Shown here one piece after another: positions 1-12,164 of a stretch of 64,000 nt of DNA; positions within the stretch are counted from its first letter, which is position 1, and each line of letters begins with the position of its first letter. Source of the DNA: Collybiopsis luxurians FD-317 M1. Lineage: Eukaryota; Basidiomycota; Agaricomycetes; Agaricales; Omphalotaceae. Location: positions 1,070,831-1,134,830 of the forward strand of contig KN834754.1 in the NCBI GenBank assembly GCA_000827265.1, given 5' to 3'. The notes beneath the pieces are model-generated. The model made no database searches. It saw nothing but the letters and a program-made list of their open reading frames with translations, and was not told where the DNA came from. The position numbers were made by a program, and so were the translations under genes.

Positions 1-2045
1 TCAATCATTTTGCCAGTCTTCAGCTACTTCTTCTCGAATCCGAACGCGCCTGGGCCTACGCGCAAGAGCTTACGGCTTCCTCTCACCTCCCGGCAAACTC
101 TAGCCACTCTGCCTCTCTACGACATCACGCGACAGGCCGTTCTCGTCGTTCAGTCAACTGGGCTACCCAACTTCTCTCTTTATCGCAGACCTTGTACTCT
201 GCAGGCAAATTAACTGCAGAATCTCTTCTCGAAGTTACTGCCTACGTACTGCTTCTCAATGGGCGTTTCCTTCTTATACGGGAGGATTTCGAGAGTGCTT
301 TGGCTCAGCTGTGCGTTACGAGACGTATCTTGGATATATTGGCGGAACATGCTGGCACAAGTAAAGATCATGCATTGGCCGTGCTTTGGGCTGATCAGGT
401 TGGACCTATGATTAGGTGGTCCGCCCATCAGATGGGTAGAGAAAAGGCGTATGACGTGGATGCTATCGTCGCGGAGATCGCTAAAGAAAATGTGAAAGAG
501 TTGGTTGAAGGATGGGATGGAATTCTGAAGACGTTCAAAGAACAAGTTGAACAGGGAGAGATCGGAGCTGCTGGGAAAAGAGGTCAAGGGAAGGCAAAAC
601 TTGATGAGGGCAGATTGATGTGGGAAGGTGACAAGGTTCCTGTGAGGAACCCTGAGTTAGTGGACGTGCTACTGAAGGTGCAAAACGCTGAGGCCAAGTT
701 GACCTCCCCGAATGCAGCTGGTGTCGCGTCTAGTAATAAAGGCAACACGGGGAAGAAAGCTGTCGCAGCCTATGATGCTATTCTTGCAGCATTGAGCGAC
801 GCAGAAGAGGTAGCAAGGAAGTTGAGCGAAAGTGAAGCGCAAAAGGTGAGTAAAGCTCCTTATTATTGTTCTTCGCTTCTTAAATTGGTATCTTCTATCA
901 ACGTCAACTTATAAAGGCATCCTCTTCCACTATCCCCACAAACCTCAACCCCAGTGGAGGTACAATGCGGGATATGCACTTTGTCCATACGTACATTGTC
1001 TACCAGCTCCTCTCAAAACGCATTCAAAGAGACTTGCTGCTGGCTGATGCGTTGACTGAGGAAGCCAAAGCCTCCTCCACTTCTGCCGCCAGTATCATCC
1101 AGGGATCTAAGACGGTTACGAAATCGAAATCAAAGGCGAAGTATCCCCAGCCTCAGCAAGTTTCTCGGCAGGCTGAACAAATGGATCCCCGTCTTTACCC
1201 AGCTATCGTCAAGCTCCTCGATACAATTCTGCAGTCTTTGACACAGATGCGTACTCTTAGTATTGTTGATGATAATCCGGATTTGAGTGCAAGTGTCGAG
1301 GGAAGAATTGCTTGGACGAAGGCTAGAAGGTGTGTTCTAAGATGGATTTATATGCATGTGCTTTACCCTCATGATATTCTCTCTTCGATCTTTCTTATTT
1401 TCTTCCTCTCCAATCACTTCTTTGCTAATTTTCTTGCCTCTCAGATGCCTTATCCTGGCCAGATGCTATGTTGTTCCTGGAGTCAAAAAGTATGCCGAAG
1501 CTCTAACTCTCCTGCAACACGCGTCTGTACACCTTCGAGAAGTCCGTGGCGTCGCTTCGTCTCTAGACCTGAACGACGCTTCTTTGGACTTCTATCCTAT
1601 TCCTCCGTCCGATATCGACGAACTAGATCAGGCCATAGCCAAGGAAGGAATGGAGTATAAGCGAGCGTGGCTAGAAAAGGGAGGAAATATTGGCAGTGAT
1701 AGTGAAGGAAACAAGCAGCCGCAGAAGAAACCTGTCTTTTTCAACATAGCATTGAACTACATTGATGTGGACATGGAAAGACTCAGGGAGAGGGCGGGGA
1801 AGGCACCTGCTCCGGTGCCTGTTGCACCTACTCCCAGAGCGCCAGCATCTGAACCCAAGTCTCAACCCACTTCGAAGGCTGGCTCGGCTGCGGTGTTGGC
1901 CCAGCGCAAAACATTAGCGGAGGGTCTGAGTAGGAGCGGAACTCCTGAGCCGAGGGAGGTTGCGGAGAATCAATCTCAGAACAAGCCTGCAGCGGGAGGA
2001 AGTAGGTTGGGAAGTTTGCTGGGTGGATGGTGGGGAAGGAGCTGA
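1..2045 (+). CDS. SRP68: Signal recognition particle subunit SRP68 (5' end outside window)
   Basis: SRP68 binds 7SL RNA with SRP72 in the cytosolic particle that delivers nascent secretory proteins to the ER. The frame is open at base 1, so the N-terminus lies outside the window. Three coding segments are visible: to about 846, about 916-1330 and about 1445-2045, joined by introns with clear donors. Supporting features are the helical TPR-like stretch with LCVTRRILDILAEH, the segment MRDMHFVHTYIVYQLLSKR, a Lys/Ser linker, the motif KPVFFNIALNYID, and a Pro/Ala-rich tail ending in GGWWGRS. The end matches the family, where a conserved helical part is followed by a low-complexity C-terminus. 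It is tail-to-tail with the SSU1-like gene. I am confident of the family; the exact exon borders are by eye. Confidence 0.88.
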
Positions 2046-2288
2046 GTACAATGACGGTGTAGAATATATATTATATTGCAATGTCTTCATCTCTTTCTTG
2101 CGCAGTGAGCTTTAGGCATCTATGCGATGTCTAAAATATGTGACGGTGCCCAAAATTTGAGTATCTGGCGCACTCTATAGAATGCTATATCGCGAAGTTA
2201 TTTTTGAATTGTCTCTACAAACTGCCAGTGAAGATACGAATAATAAATTTTAAGTAGAATACTATGATAAGGGACTATGGCCAGCACT

Positions 2289-3790
2289 CTACGTGAGGGC
2301 TGAGCCATTGGAATTCTTTTGCTCGACCAGGAGAGGATTCTGAGTCTGCCCCAAATTCGTCTCCTGTAAGCAGGGCGCCTCAAAAATGGTTCTGTTATAC
2401 GCGAGTTGGACCGTTTTGGCGGCGACAAAACACCACAAAAGGAGGGTAAATACAGCGTAGATGGCGCCCCATACGCGAAAGAAGCGCGAGTCCAGTGTGG
2501 TTCCGAGGTTGATGGTAATATTTGCATAGACACCCTGTGGGAGACCATGGTTAGCAAGTGAGAGAGAGACGAATACAGAATGCCGACATTAGGGAAAATC
2601 AGACCCCACGCATTGACTTTGAACGGAATCCGACCCTTTCGTAGTTCGTGTTGAACGGCAAGCAATGCGAATAGCATCCACATGGATGCTACAGACCAAA
2701 GAATAAAGGAGATGGAGACGCAGATAACATACATAACATCGCCAGTCAAGGGATGAGTCATGAAGATGGAATTGCCGTATTGCAAGGGAAGAATGTCTCT
2801 GAAAAATTGCCCGGAGAGAAGGATAGAGTATGCGGCTTGACCCGTTGGACCTAAGGGCATGAACACGGAAAGGACGTTAGGTCCATGAGGAACTCCAACA
2901 ATTATTAATCGCTGCATGTAGATGGTGAGGAGCATAAATGCTAGGGATAGACCAATGATGACCATAACTAGCGATACAGCTTGGGTGGTAAGGGCATGTG
3001 AAGGATTATATTCGTTCAAGGCTACAGCGAACAGTCCACCAACACTAGATGCGACAATAAGCTGTTGGCGATATTTTCATCAATAACTTTTTTCCCCCAA
3101 AGTTCGATCTGGGACGCAACCTACCGTTACGACAGGGAGGATCCAGATAGCGGTCATACTTTCAAGCGAATGTTTGTGAGCTGTCTCCCTGCAAGAGTTT
3201 TAGTTTGAGTAGAAGCAAAGGGTTGGCCAGTACTGACATGATATGGACCATACCCCAACAGCAGAGAATAGAGATAGCGACGTCGAGCCACCATAGGCCC
3301 CACATTGTATAAAGAAAAGGCTTTCCGCCCAACTTGTATCTCTCGCCGATCAGAGACGCGGCGATACTTAAAAGCGTCGCACCACCCATCGGAAAGGTGC
3401 CCGTAAACAGACTTTGAGAAGGATGCCGGATCATGGCACCCCATATATCGGGAAACATTACATATCTTGCTACGGTGATCACACAGAAGATGATAAACAG
3501 TGTTAGGTTGAGAAAGAAGAAGATCAGCGTCCAAATGATGAATGCTTCAGAGTCGGTCTTAAAAGGAAATGCGTAGAAGAGGATACTAATAGAGCCGGTA
3601 CCTAGATACTGAATGAGCATGAGACCTGGAGAGTCTAGAACGAGGATACTGACCCATGATGGCTGCGAACCATGCGGGAGTAAAGCCTCTGCTCGACAAT
3701 GAGAGAAATTCAAAAAGGAAGAATGAGGCTCGCACACCGTATTACATCGATCAAAGGACGCCTGTTGCGCATGTTGTCTTCAGAAGCCAT
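2289..3790 (-). CDS. SSU1: SSU1/TehA-family anion exporter (probable sulfite efflux pump)
   Basis: This is a plasma-membrane transporter of the voltage-dependent anion channel/TDT family (SSU1, MAE1, TehA, SLAC1), which export sulfite or carry dicarboxylates. The N-terminus starts at an ATG at 3790 and splices to the family signature FTPAWFAAIMGTGSIS. It is followed by about ten hydrophobic helices, including the motifs TGTFPMGG, MVHIM and PLGPTGQAA. Further introns join TAIWILPVV to the next helix and GLIFPN to GVYANITINLG. The C-terminus reads ALT then stop at 2289. The PLGPTGQ motif and the last helices resemble SSU1 more than malate permeases, so sulfite efflux is my preferred role, but substrate cannot be read from sequence. 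It is divergent from the unknown gene at 3977, with about 190 bp between starts. Confidence 0.8.
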
Positions 3791-3976
3791 AAGAGCTCAA
3801 AGAGACCAAGAAAGAAGTCGGCACCGAGTCATTGAGAAAAAAACGAAGGTATATATATACGCTGCACAATTGCAAGACACATTACCCGCCGAATTCGGAT
3901 TCCGGACATTCCGTCTTCCAAGCGTCATTCTACACGTGACCCTTGCGGACAGTCCCTCTGTTCCCCATCGAGCAAA

Positions 3977-5599
3977 ATGGGCTTGCTCGATTATTTCTCT
4001 CCTTCCAAAGCCGTGGTTGACGACCAGAAGCTTCCCCAGAATGTAGAGGCCCAGACTATTGAAAAGCATTCTCCAGCTCCCAAAGACATTCCCTTGCCAT
4101 TATCTCCGATGACTTCCACGACCGAAATCACGGTCACGGCAGTCAAACAGCCTCCCCGACGCTTTTCTTTCAAACCCAAACCGCTTACTGCCCAGCCTCA
4201 TCATCACGATGAGGATCCCAAGCACGCACTTTCGGCGATTCAGGAGAAGGAGAAGCGGCAGCATGCAGCACAGGCACTTTCGAAACGTCTTATCAGCTCC
4301 AATTCCGATAAACGAGCTCAGCATTCGGCGGACGATATCCGACGCTTGATTGTAGGACCCACGTTCGCATCTCCGAAAGTTTCACCTGTTGTCGCAAAGC
4401 CGCAGATGAGCGATAAGCTAAAGTCCCAACTGATGAAGCCAAAATCTGCGAACAAGATTATTTCTCATTTGCGTCAGTTGTCCCCAGATCCTGGAAATAC
4501 CCAGCCGAATGGTCCCATCCATGCAGTGTGTCTATCTCGCACAGAGGACGAGATGCACGAACAACATTTCTCCAAGCTTGTCGCGCCAGAACAGGATAAC
4601 GCAGTATCGTTCTCTATAATGAACAATGCTCCTGTTGAAGCTCTCACGTCTATGCTCAACGAGATGCACGTTGTAGACTTGGTGAAATCCCCGGATTTCG
4701 GAATAGGACAACCGGGAGACGGAGACGGTATTTTGGCAGGTGCAATTCCTACTGCAGAGACCGTGATCAATGGCATAGAACAGATCACACCCCAGTTAAT
4801 GGCGTTGGGATATGCTACTGGCCGTGCCATTTTGCCTGATCATACCGGTGAGCTTTACTGACCTGTATACCGATACCATCGCCGATGATTTTTGGATGTA
4901 GGAATACATCCACCGACGGATCGTATGTCCGTTCTCACATGTACGCTGGGGATTATTTGTTTCGCGTAAACACGGCGTTGATCATCTTGTTACAGACTGG
5001 TGGGGTTTTGAGATTGTCTTTCCCCCGCCTACTATGGTCTACCTTGCGGTTTGTACCCTTCTCCACTCTTATTTTTTCCCTTCCTAATTTGTTTACCAGA
5101 ATGCACAATCCATTTCTGGTCAAGTAGTCAACTTTCTTTCCGCTCTTGCGCTTGTCAACAACGGTGTCCGCGAAATCCTTCCTTTTGTCCGCTACATATC
5201 ACAGTTCATCGACTTTGAGTTCAAGAATATCCAGGCGCAGAATCGGGGCAAAGGTGTCGTATGTGCTGCGACGTGGCTTGTCCCTGCGGCTTTGGTATGT
5301 GATCGCCTCCGTCGTTCAGTTTCTTATTCCAATCTAATCTTATGTTTACCCAGGTTCCAAGATCATGGGATTTTACCCCGCCCGAGCCAAAACCCGCGGC
5401 TCCTCAGCCGCCTGATACCTCTTCTGAAGGCGAGCTAGACAAGCCTGTCGAGACGAACACTCCGGTTTACGTTAAACCTTCGGAAACTGTCTCTGGTTCT
5501 CCGTTAACATCTACTGGACCTTCGGGATCTATCGCAATGACGCCATCCATTCCTGCGGTGTTGGTGGGTGCTACTACGCCGACCGTGTCCTCCTCTTAG
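3977..5599 (+). CDS. Unrecognised conserved protein, five exons
   Basis: I do not recognise a family. The ATG at 3977 opens MGLLDYFSPSKA. The first half is polar and rich in Pro, Lys and Ser, with a basic/acidic patch (KEKEKRQHAAQ-like), so it is probably disordered. The second half, reached through introns at about 4849-4906, 4939-4993, 5047-5099 and 5296-5354, is more ordered and hydrophobic: PQLMALGYATGRAILPDHTG, then TYWWGFEIVFPPPTMVYLA, a helix with VVNFLSALALVNNGVREILP, and ATWLVPAAL. The tail is Pro/Thr/Ser-rich and stops at 5599. All introns keep frame, which supports a real gene. The WWGFEIVFPPPT block is probably the conserved core. No signal peptide is visible. Confidence 0.75.
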
Positions 5600-5954
5600 A
5601 GGATCTTCTTTTTCTCTCTGGAGCGTTTTCAACGCTGAAACGACGGACCTATCATGATAACGAATCTTCATGACCTTCATACTCATTCTGCAGTGTTTTT
5701 ATTAGCATAAGTAATTTGGATATCATTGTAGCACCTTTTTTTCTTGCATGATACCGTTTTTATTTCGACAAGGATTATACCGTGCTAGTAGTGTGTAGTG
5801 GACATTTGTTACGTGTGTGCAGTTCACGGCACGCATTGGATTCACGGAATCTATGTGTTTCATAAAAGCTGCATGTGTGATTGGCTACATTCGTGCAATA
5901 CACTTTGAAAGTTCCAAAAGTCGATATCGTTGAACAATGTACAGTACATAAGAT
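5600..5954. other. Tail-to-tail intergenic gap
   Basis: This 355-bp AT-rich stretch holds the 3' ends of two convergent genes (the unknown gene ending at 5599 and the PAP2 gene ending at 5955). I see no further gene, repeat or RNA signature. Confidence 0.6.
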
Positions 5955-7323
5955 TCATGCTCTCGCTCCATCACGACTGTCCCTTCCCCAAATCTCAGTC
6001 AAGGGGGTCGGATCCGGCCTTGGTACAGTTTCTTCAGCCATCGGATCCTCTTGCGCGGGGGGAAGAGCAGTCGCTTCGAGGCCTTCCATGGCCGCAGAGC
6101 TATGGCGGTGATGCAGAGGTAACAAATCAGATTCACGCTTGATACGAGGGGAATACGGTTTGTGGCAAAATTCCGATTCCAAGCTGGGGTAGTATTGGCG
6201 GTAGGAGAAGTAAGCCATGACGATACCGAGGATCGACCCAACGAGGACGTCGTGCCAGTGGTCTGGAGAGGGGTTGGATTACTCTCTACAGTTGTGAGAT
6301 TGAAAAGTGGTAGACTTACGTCGATAGTCCATGGTTCGGGAGATGGCTACGAGGGCGGCACCTGAGAAAGGAGCTACGAAGAGCCAAACTTTTCCCTGCA
6401 AGTTAACATGTTAGATAGAAACCAAAGGAACGTGGAGAGATCGGCGACGGTTACAATGTGTCCTTTATGGTCAAAGAGATGGAGCTTTCCCGCAAGATAA
6501 AACGCTAAGAATCCTAAACCTGCAAAGGATAGAGAGCTGTGACCGCTTGGGAAGCTGCGGAAACCATCCTTCAGTATAGCCATATCGGTTTGAGTGCATA
6601 TAGAAGAACTAGAGAGCCCAAAGGTTGGATCGGTTGCACCGGAAGGCGGCTGACAACGGTCGATTACATCTGGAGGTATAGAAAGTCAAAAAGTCGAGAA
6701 AGTGAGGATAAAACTTGGAGTACCTGGTCGAGGTCTGCCAACAGTTATTTTCGAAAACTGTGTCACGACGCCGGCCAGCGCGAGAGAGAGAATTACTGGG
6801 TACTGATGAAAACTCAGAAAATTGAAAGGACGAACGACTACATACATCCCAGAGTTGCTGGAGTATGAGTTAGTAGAGGTAAACATCGATAAGAACAATG
6901 ATGGTACAGTTGTGCAGATCCCACCAGGATCTGATAGTCAGAAAGTTGATGCAAGGCTGGATGAGCAGAGGGGCTACAAAACATATAAACACCAGCGCTA
7001 CAGTCTAGTCAAAAATAGCGTATTCAATTTAGACGTTGATGAATTGAGATGGGATAACTTGCAGGAACGCGCTCATGAACGGCATAGCTGGGGTGAAATT
7101 CAGTGGTCTAGAGATTGAACAATCAAGAGAACATACGGATGTCGAAGACTGGTATCTTCCAGACTGAAATCTCTCCAAAAGCCATGAACATTGTCCAAAA
7201 GAAAAATAGAACGCTAGAGCGTTTCTGGGCCAAGGCACACGGGACAGACACGGCACAGGCGCTTACGCTAATAAGATGGTAATGATCCTGAGCGAGCCGG
7301 TTAGAGACGATATATAGTTTCAT
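5955..7323 (-). CDS. PAP2-family lipid phosphate phosphatase (DPP1/LPP type)
   Basis: This integral membrane phosphatase acts on phosphatidate, diacylglycerol pyrophosphate or related lipid phosphates. All three PAP2 catalytic blocks are visible on the minus strand: KITVGRPRP (C1), SFPSGHSS (C2) and SRTMDYRHHWHD (C3, across an intron near 6274-6318). Upstream blocks GFWRDFSLEDTSLRHP and YAVHERVPA are typical of fungal LPP enzymes and join across an intron near 7081-7131. Hydrophobic helices surround these blocks, as expected for six membrane spans. The C-terminus after SYRQYYPSL is a polar, Pro-rich tail. I prefer the ATG at 7323; an in-frame extension upstream exists but would reach almost to the divergent complex I gene. 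The start and the 5' introns are the least certain parts. Confidence 0.85.
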
Positions 7324-7482
7324 TGAAGAGCCAAATACCAGTCTGGGGCGTATGAGAACAATAATCGTTTTCTTCTGGTCGCAGGTTGAGGAAACATGGA
7401 AGAAAGTGTTGGAAATTGAATTTGACACACAGTCTCCACCACCAGGCCAGTCAACCGGCGCTAGTGAATTGGATTTTGACCC
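7324..7482. promoter_or_regulatory. Short head-to-head promoter region
   Basis: Only about 160 bp separate the preferred starts of the PAP2 phosphatase (minus strand) and the complex I subunit (plus strand). The two genes must share promoter DNA. I see no obvious TATA box in it. This is inferred from gene order only. Confidence 0.45.
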
Positions 7483-8173
7483 ATGGCTACCAAGAAGGTT
7501 GCTGATTCAACTTTGTATCATCTCAGTCCAAAGGGCTTTTGGAAGAAATTTCGTATGCTAATCCATTCTTCACATTCAATGTTCTACTCAGCATTCACTT
7601 CTAGGCGATGCCGTCGTCGTGAATCCCGAAATTTCTAGCGGTTTGCCATTACAAGGCATCAACCGTTTCCCTCCCCCAGCCTCAAGACCGGAATTATACT
7701 CTACTCCCGCTACAAAAGGTACATTATTCTATCCCCCATAAACTTGTATTCACACCCTTCCTAGCTTCCGATATCGCCCAGAACCCGTACTGGAAACGAG
7801 ACGTTCGCCGCGCTTACCCTCAGCTTTCGGTCATAACTCAGCCTGGTCTTTCTTCCCTTCTCATCGAGCATTCTACTCCCCAAGCGTGCGTCCCCAATTT
7901 GTATATCATGATAAATATACCTGACTTCTACGTTTCAGCGTCGCAGCTCCTGCGGAAGGACAAGCAGCGGAGGGCGCCAAAGCTGTTTCCACTTCTCCGG
8001 AGCCTCTTGAACTCGCCGCAGCCATCTCCAAGATTTCCGAATCCACAAAAATATATTCAGAGTCCAAATTACCCCCCACTTTGACTACTCCATACCCCAA
8101 GTGGAGACCGCAGAGAGTAGAAGACGCTCCCCATCATCAGCACTCCTACTTCCCAATGCATTTGTACAAGTAG
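7483..8173 (+). CDS. Fungal complex I accessory subunit (21.3-kDa/NUZM-like)
   Basis: This is an accessory subunit of mitochondrial NADH:ubiquinone oxidoreductase, recognised from fungal 21.3-kDa-type proteins. The ATG at 7483 gives MATKKVADSTLYHLSPKGF, then KKFR. Introns at about 7555-7606, 7719-7764 and 7884-7938 keep frame. Signature blocks are DAVVVNPEISSGLPLQGINR, PASRPELYSTPATKASD and QNPYWKRDVRRAYPQLSVI; the tail KLPPTLTTPYPKWRPQR ends with a His-rich patch and YFPMHLYK before the stop at 8173. The length of about 175 residues suits the family. There is no obvious cleavable presequence, which is common for accessory subunits. Confidence in a complex I role is good; assignment to NUZM rather than a sister subunit is from memory. 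Confidence 0.72.
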
Positions 8174-8235
8174 AGTAGATGCCATTCTTTTACAAGAAAT
8201 AGAATATATATGCTCATAAATCAAATGGATACGCC

Positions 8236-9798
8236 TCAATCTCCTTCTGTCAATAACCATTGAGCAAAGTCATCCAGTCGCTTCTTTTCCGCTTCATCTC
8301 CCTCGTCCTCAAAGTCATCTCCTGCTCCGCTCCGCTGGAACCTCTGCTTTCCACTATACAACGAAGCTTCGACCTGGCGTCCGTCAAAGAATCTCCCATT
8401 CATTCTCTAAACCGACTGTTGAGCTCCTGGTAAGGAAAGCACGAACAAAACATACCAGGACACAAGCTTGTGCGCTCAGAGGATCGCGGAATTTGACAGT
8501 CATCACACCGTCCTTTTCTTTCTGTAAAAAAGTATGAGTCTCAGCCTACGGGTACGAATGTGTATCGCGACTCACATCATACAGCACCACGTTCGTCACC
8601 TCTCCTAGGGAAGAGCATTCCTCCCTGACGTCTTCTTTGAGATCGAGCAGCAGAGATACGTCCTTGCTCAGTTCATCGAGGGTGAACATGTGCTTGAGCA
8701 CAACCACTCTGCTATTCTTATTCGCGACATTGACATTATCTTCCTCGGGGTCCATTGCAGGACCAAAACCGTCTTCGTCAACCCATTCTTCCAGTTTCCT
8801 AGTTAGACCATCAAAAACATCATCGAAAGCAAAGGCAGATTTTGAATTACTTTTGCATCTTTCCAAGCCTTTTCGAAATCTTTTTCTTGTCCATCGTTTT
8901 TCGCGGTGGATGCCCGCCAGCCTCGTTGTTCGAATTTCCGGTCTTGTGAGTAAAATCGGCCCTGGAAACATTCATCCTTGTCGTAGGATCGCCCAGCCTC
9001 AGCTCACTCTCATCCAAGATATTCAAAGCCAAAGCCACCGAATCTTCTTTGAAATAAACAACCAGAGCCTCTCCACTAAATGTCCCATCATCCTTGGCAT
9101 ACATTTTCACCTTGGGATCACCCTCGTCGTCTTCCTCGATCACGCCGTACTTGGAAAAACATTGCACAATTTCGTCCGCACTCGTATCGACGGGGAGGCC
9201 GGTCACATATACGGCAGTATTCTTCGACTTGCGTTCTGCCTGAGGCTTGTCCTGTTTGTCGTGTTTACCCCGCTTTATGGATGGTCCAGCCTGGGGAAGA
9301 GCCGTGGCGGAAGTGTAATCTTCTGGTTCCTTGCGCTTTTTGTTTTCGCGTTTGAGAACGGGAGCGGCGGGTGTCTGTTATATAGAAACTCTACATTTGA
9401 GTACTACCCTTAATAAACAAAGAAAAAAAAACGCGCACAGATTCGTCTACACCAGCGACCGAGTAGGCAGCTTGCTGGGCCTTCAATAATTCTTCGTCAA
9501 TCTGTCGAATAGAGACCTCGTGTTAAGGTGTTCTCGAATAACGGGTCCATAAGACAACGGACGAGAGGCACCCATAAACCCTTGGCGGCGTCAAATTCCA
9601 TCTCCGTTCCATCGTCTTCCTCATACCGCCATGTACTTGTTTCTTTATTGAGATATACTCTGCAGTAGATCGAGTAAGAATCAATTGCGATATACAACCT
9701 CATTTCAAACCCCAATATTACCGAGGATCAGTTGAAAAAGCCGCTGCTTGGGCCGAAGCAGAGGACCCAGCGGGAGCGGGAGTTGGTGGAGAAGACAT
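8236..9798 (-). CDS. U2 snRNP-associated splicing factor Cus2/Tat-SF1 homologue
   Basis: The protein carries two RNA recognition motifs and helps U2 snRNA fold and prespliceosome assembly. The ATG at 9798 opens an Ala/Pro/Ser-rich leader, then a short WRYEEDDGTEMEFDA block found in Tat-SF1 proteins. A Lys/Glu linker precedes RRM1 (NTAVYVTGLPVDTSADEIVQ, FSKYGVIEED, KVKMYAKDDGTFSGEALVVY). After an intron comes a UHM-type second RRM (RVVVLKHMFTLDEL, REECSSLGEVTNVVLYD, DGVMTVKFRDPLSAQACV), with the RxF-like loop read as GRFFDGR. The tail is acidic and ends QWLLTEGD at 8236. The RRM then UHM order and the acidic tail are characteristic of Cus2/HTATSF1. It lies tail-to-tail with the complex I subunit, 62 bp apart. 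Confidence 0.88.
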
Positions 9799-9948
9799 GA
9801 CAATTTCAGTTGACAACTGTTTCTGGACAAATTGACATGTATACAAACGTTCGCATCTGTCAAAAGCTTGTTCTCACAATTTCGACTACGTACATATACA
9901 TGAAAAGGGTATTCTATGAAGCAAAAGACGTCTATTTAACTCTCAAAA

Positions 9949-12164
9949 TTACAGTTTGGAACCCTTGAACTCTGCCAGGTTAAGAGGTTGATCTGGAAAC
10001 GAATCGTGAATAAAAGGGCAAAAAAAAAAAAAAAAAAAAAACGGCAAAAAAATCAACTCACAAGTCGAGTCGTAAAGATTGTCCCTGGGCGTGATGCCAA
10101 CATGTGAACTGAGAGCACTTGCATCCACCATTTCTGGTACGAGTTCCTTCAAATTTGTGGCCCCCAAGAGACGCATGTTCATTTCCAGCTCATCCTGTAT
10201 AAAATTTAAATCAGCTTGTCCTACTACTTGGCGAACTTTCGCAACTCACCGCCAGAATTTTGAATGCTTTCTCAACGCCAGCTTCACCGTAGCTGCAGAA
10301 CGCATATAAGAAACCCCTTCCTATGCCAACGGCTGTAGCACCCAAAGCCAATGCTTTGAGTACGTCTGAAGCTCTGCGCACGCCGCCGTCGACGAAAACG
10401 GAAAAATTGGGGTTGGGCCAAGGTCCACGAGTTTTCAAAGCAGCTACAATGTCGATCAAGTTTTCGAGTCCGCTGCGGGAGGTATCGAGCTGACGGCCAC
10501 CATGGTTACTAAGGACGATACCCTGCACTCCTGCTTCGAGAGCAAGAATGGCATCCTCTGGTGTCGAGACACCCTTGAGGATGATAGGCACTGGATACCA
10601 AGAATCAGAGACAATATATATTTCGAACGACCTGCACGTACTCTTTGTGATGCTCCTGAACCACGGTATATCCTTCCAGGACAGACTTGGATCGATGAAA
10701 GACTACAGAGCGACTCAGATCTCGAAATAAAGGAGAAGGGGAAAAGGCATACACTAATAGCCCTAGAAACTCCTTCGTTCTTCTTCACATCGGACATGTT
10801 CTCCTGTACTTTGGCAGCGGCACTGTCATCATCCCCGATGAACTTCATACGCATATCCTTTTCTCTACGACCGAGCTGAGGAGCATCTACGGTTATGAAA
10901 AGCCCCTTGACACCTCGTTCCTCGGCATGTTGAACGTATCGCTTTGTAAGGTTCCGGTCACGGTTAACATACCTAGAAAGAAAAGTGTAATTGAAGTGTC
11001 AGAGACGGGAAAGGTACTAGTTGACTTACAGCTGCAGGAACAAAGGCTGATTTGGGTGAGCCGCGTCTACGATTTCGTCAAATGAACACGAGGCGAGAGT
11101 CGGAATCTACGCCAAATAGACATTTTAGTACAACCATTGTAACCTTCTGAGATAATGCAGTTTACCATTTGGATGACTCCGTGTCTGCCGGCTGCACGAG
11201 TGAGATTGAGTTCGCCGTCAGGGTGACCTAGTTTACCCAAAGCCGTCGCAGACTACGTAGAAAAAAACGTTGACAAGCAGCGCCAAGGTGTACAAACTGA
11301 CTTACGATGTAAACGGGAAGGCTTGATTTTTGGCCAAGAATTGTCATTGACCAATCGACAACTGTTACATCTCGCAGGATCCGAGGGCGGAACCAGACCC
11401 TGAACTCCTTTTGAGTGCAATGTGAGATATCGTAGTTGATTAGAAGTACCTCTGGAACGCCGCGCGATTCTCCCGAATAGTAATCTCATCGTCCGATGCC
11501 GACGAGTAGTATGCCCAGGCTTTGTCTGGAAGTATAACTTTTGCAACAGCCTGTGTTGGATCCTCAGTTTAGTGCACGATTGCGAAAACCCAAGCCAACT
11601 TTACCTCAAAATCATGTAAATTCAGGATTTCATCGAGAGGAGGTCTATTGGCTAGCAGAGCTTGGCGTTTTTTCTCGGCCTCAGAGACTACCTTCACAGT
11701 TTTAGTAAGTGTTGACGGATCCACGGTCCCAAGACTATCAGAATCCATAAGCGAAGACCGCAGGTATTTCGCATAACACTCACTGTTTTTCTATGGGAAG
11801 GTTATCTATGATGGCGTTGGGGGGGTGAATGGGCTCATAGGCTTCCCTGCATAACTACTGAGAAATCGGTTCTACCAATCACAGCACACGGTTCCACTTA
11901 CGTCGCGTCGACACCAGCATACTTTAGAATAATTTTGCTCCCTCCAGGATGCTCTGAGAATTTCGGTATATGATCAAAGGGGTAGTGTTTAGAGGCACAG
12001 GCTACATACCATCCAAGAACTCAGTCACATCGTAAGCCTTGCCTAAAAGGGAGGATAAATCAAGTTTATCTGCAAGACTTAGAGAGAAGCGAGTGCCTAC
12101 CGTGGACTATGATCCAGCAACTTTCTCGTGATGCATGGTCCGAAACTGACTGCGCTGAAATCAT
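9949..12164 (-). CDS. CYB2: Flavocytochrome b2-type (S)-2-hydroxyacid dehydrogenase
   Basis: This FMN- and heme-b5 enzyme oxidises L-lactate or a related 2-hydroxy acid (some fungal members act on glyoxylate) and passes electrons to cytochrome c. The N-terminal b5 domain is assembled over several small exons: SCWIIVHGKAYDVTEFLDEH, PGGSKIILKYAGVDATEAYE and PIHPP, with heme ligands in HPGG and IHPP. The FMN domain follows: NLHDFE, WAYYSSASDDE, RPRILRDV, SSLPVYI, then the catalytic block LSNHGGRQLD and DGGVRRASDVLKALALGA. The last exon gives LNLAEFKGSKL and stop. The start I chose at 12164 leaves only about twelve residues before the b5 domain, so no mitochondrial presequence is visible. An ATG about 60 bp upstream ends at a stop after 15 codons. 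The last intron contains a run of 22 A on the plus strand (10020-10041). Confidence 0.88.
10020..10041. repeat. 22-nt poly(A)/poly(T) homopolymer in an intron
   Basis: Bases 10020-10041 are all A on the plus strand. On the coding strand this is a poly(T) tract inside the last intron of the flavocytochrome b2 gene, upstream of the acceptor before LNLAEF. It may serve as an over-long pyrimidine tract. The exact length may be affected by sequencing. Confidence 0.9.
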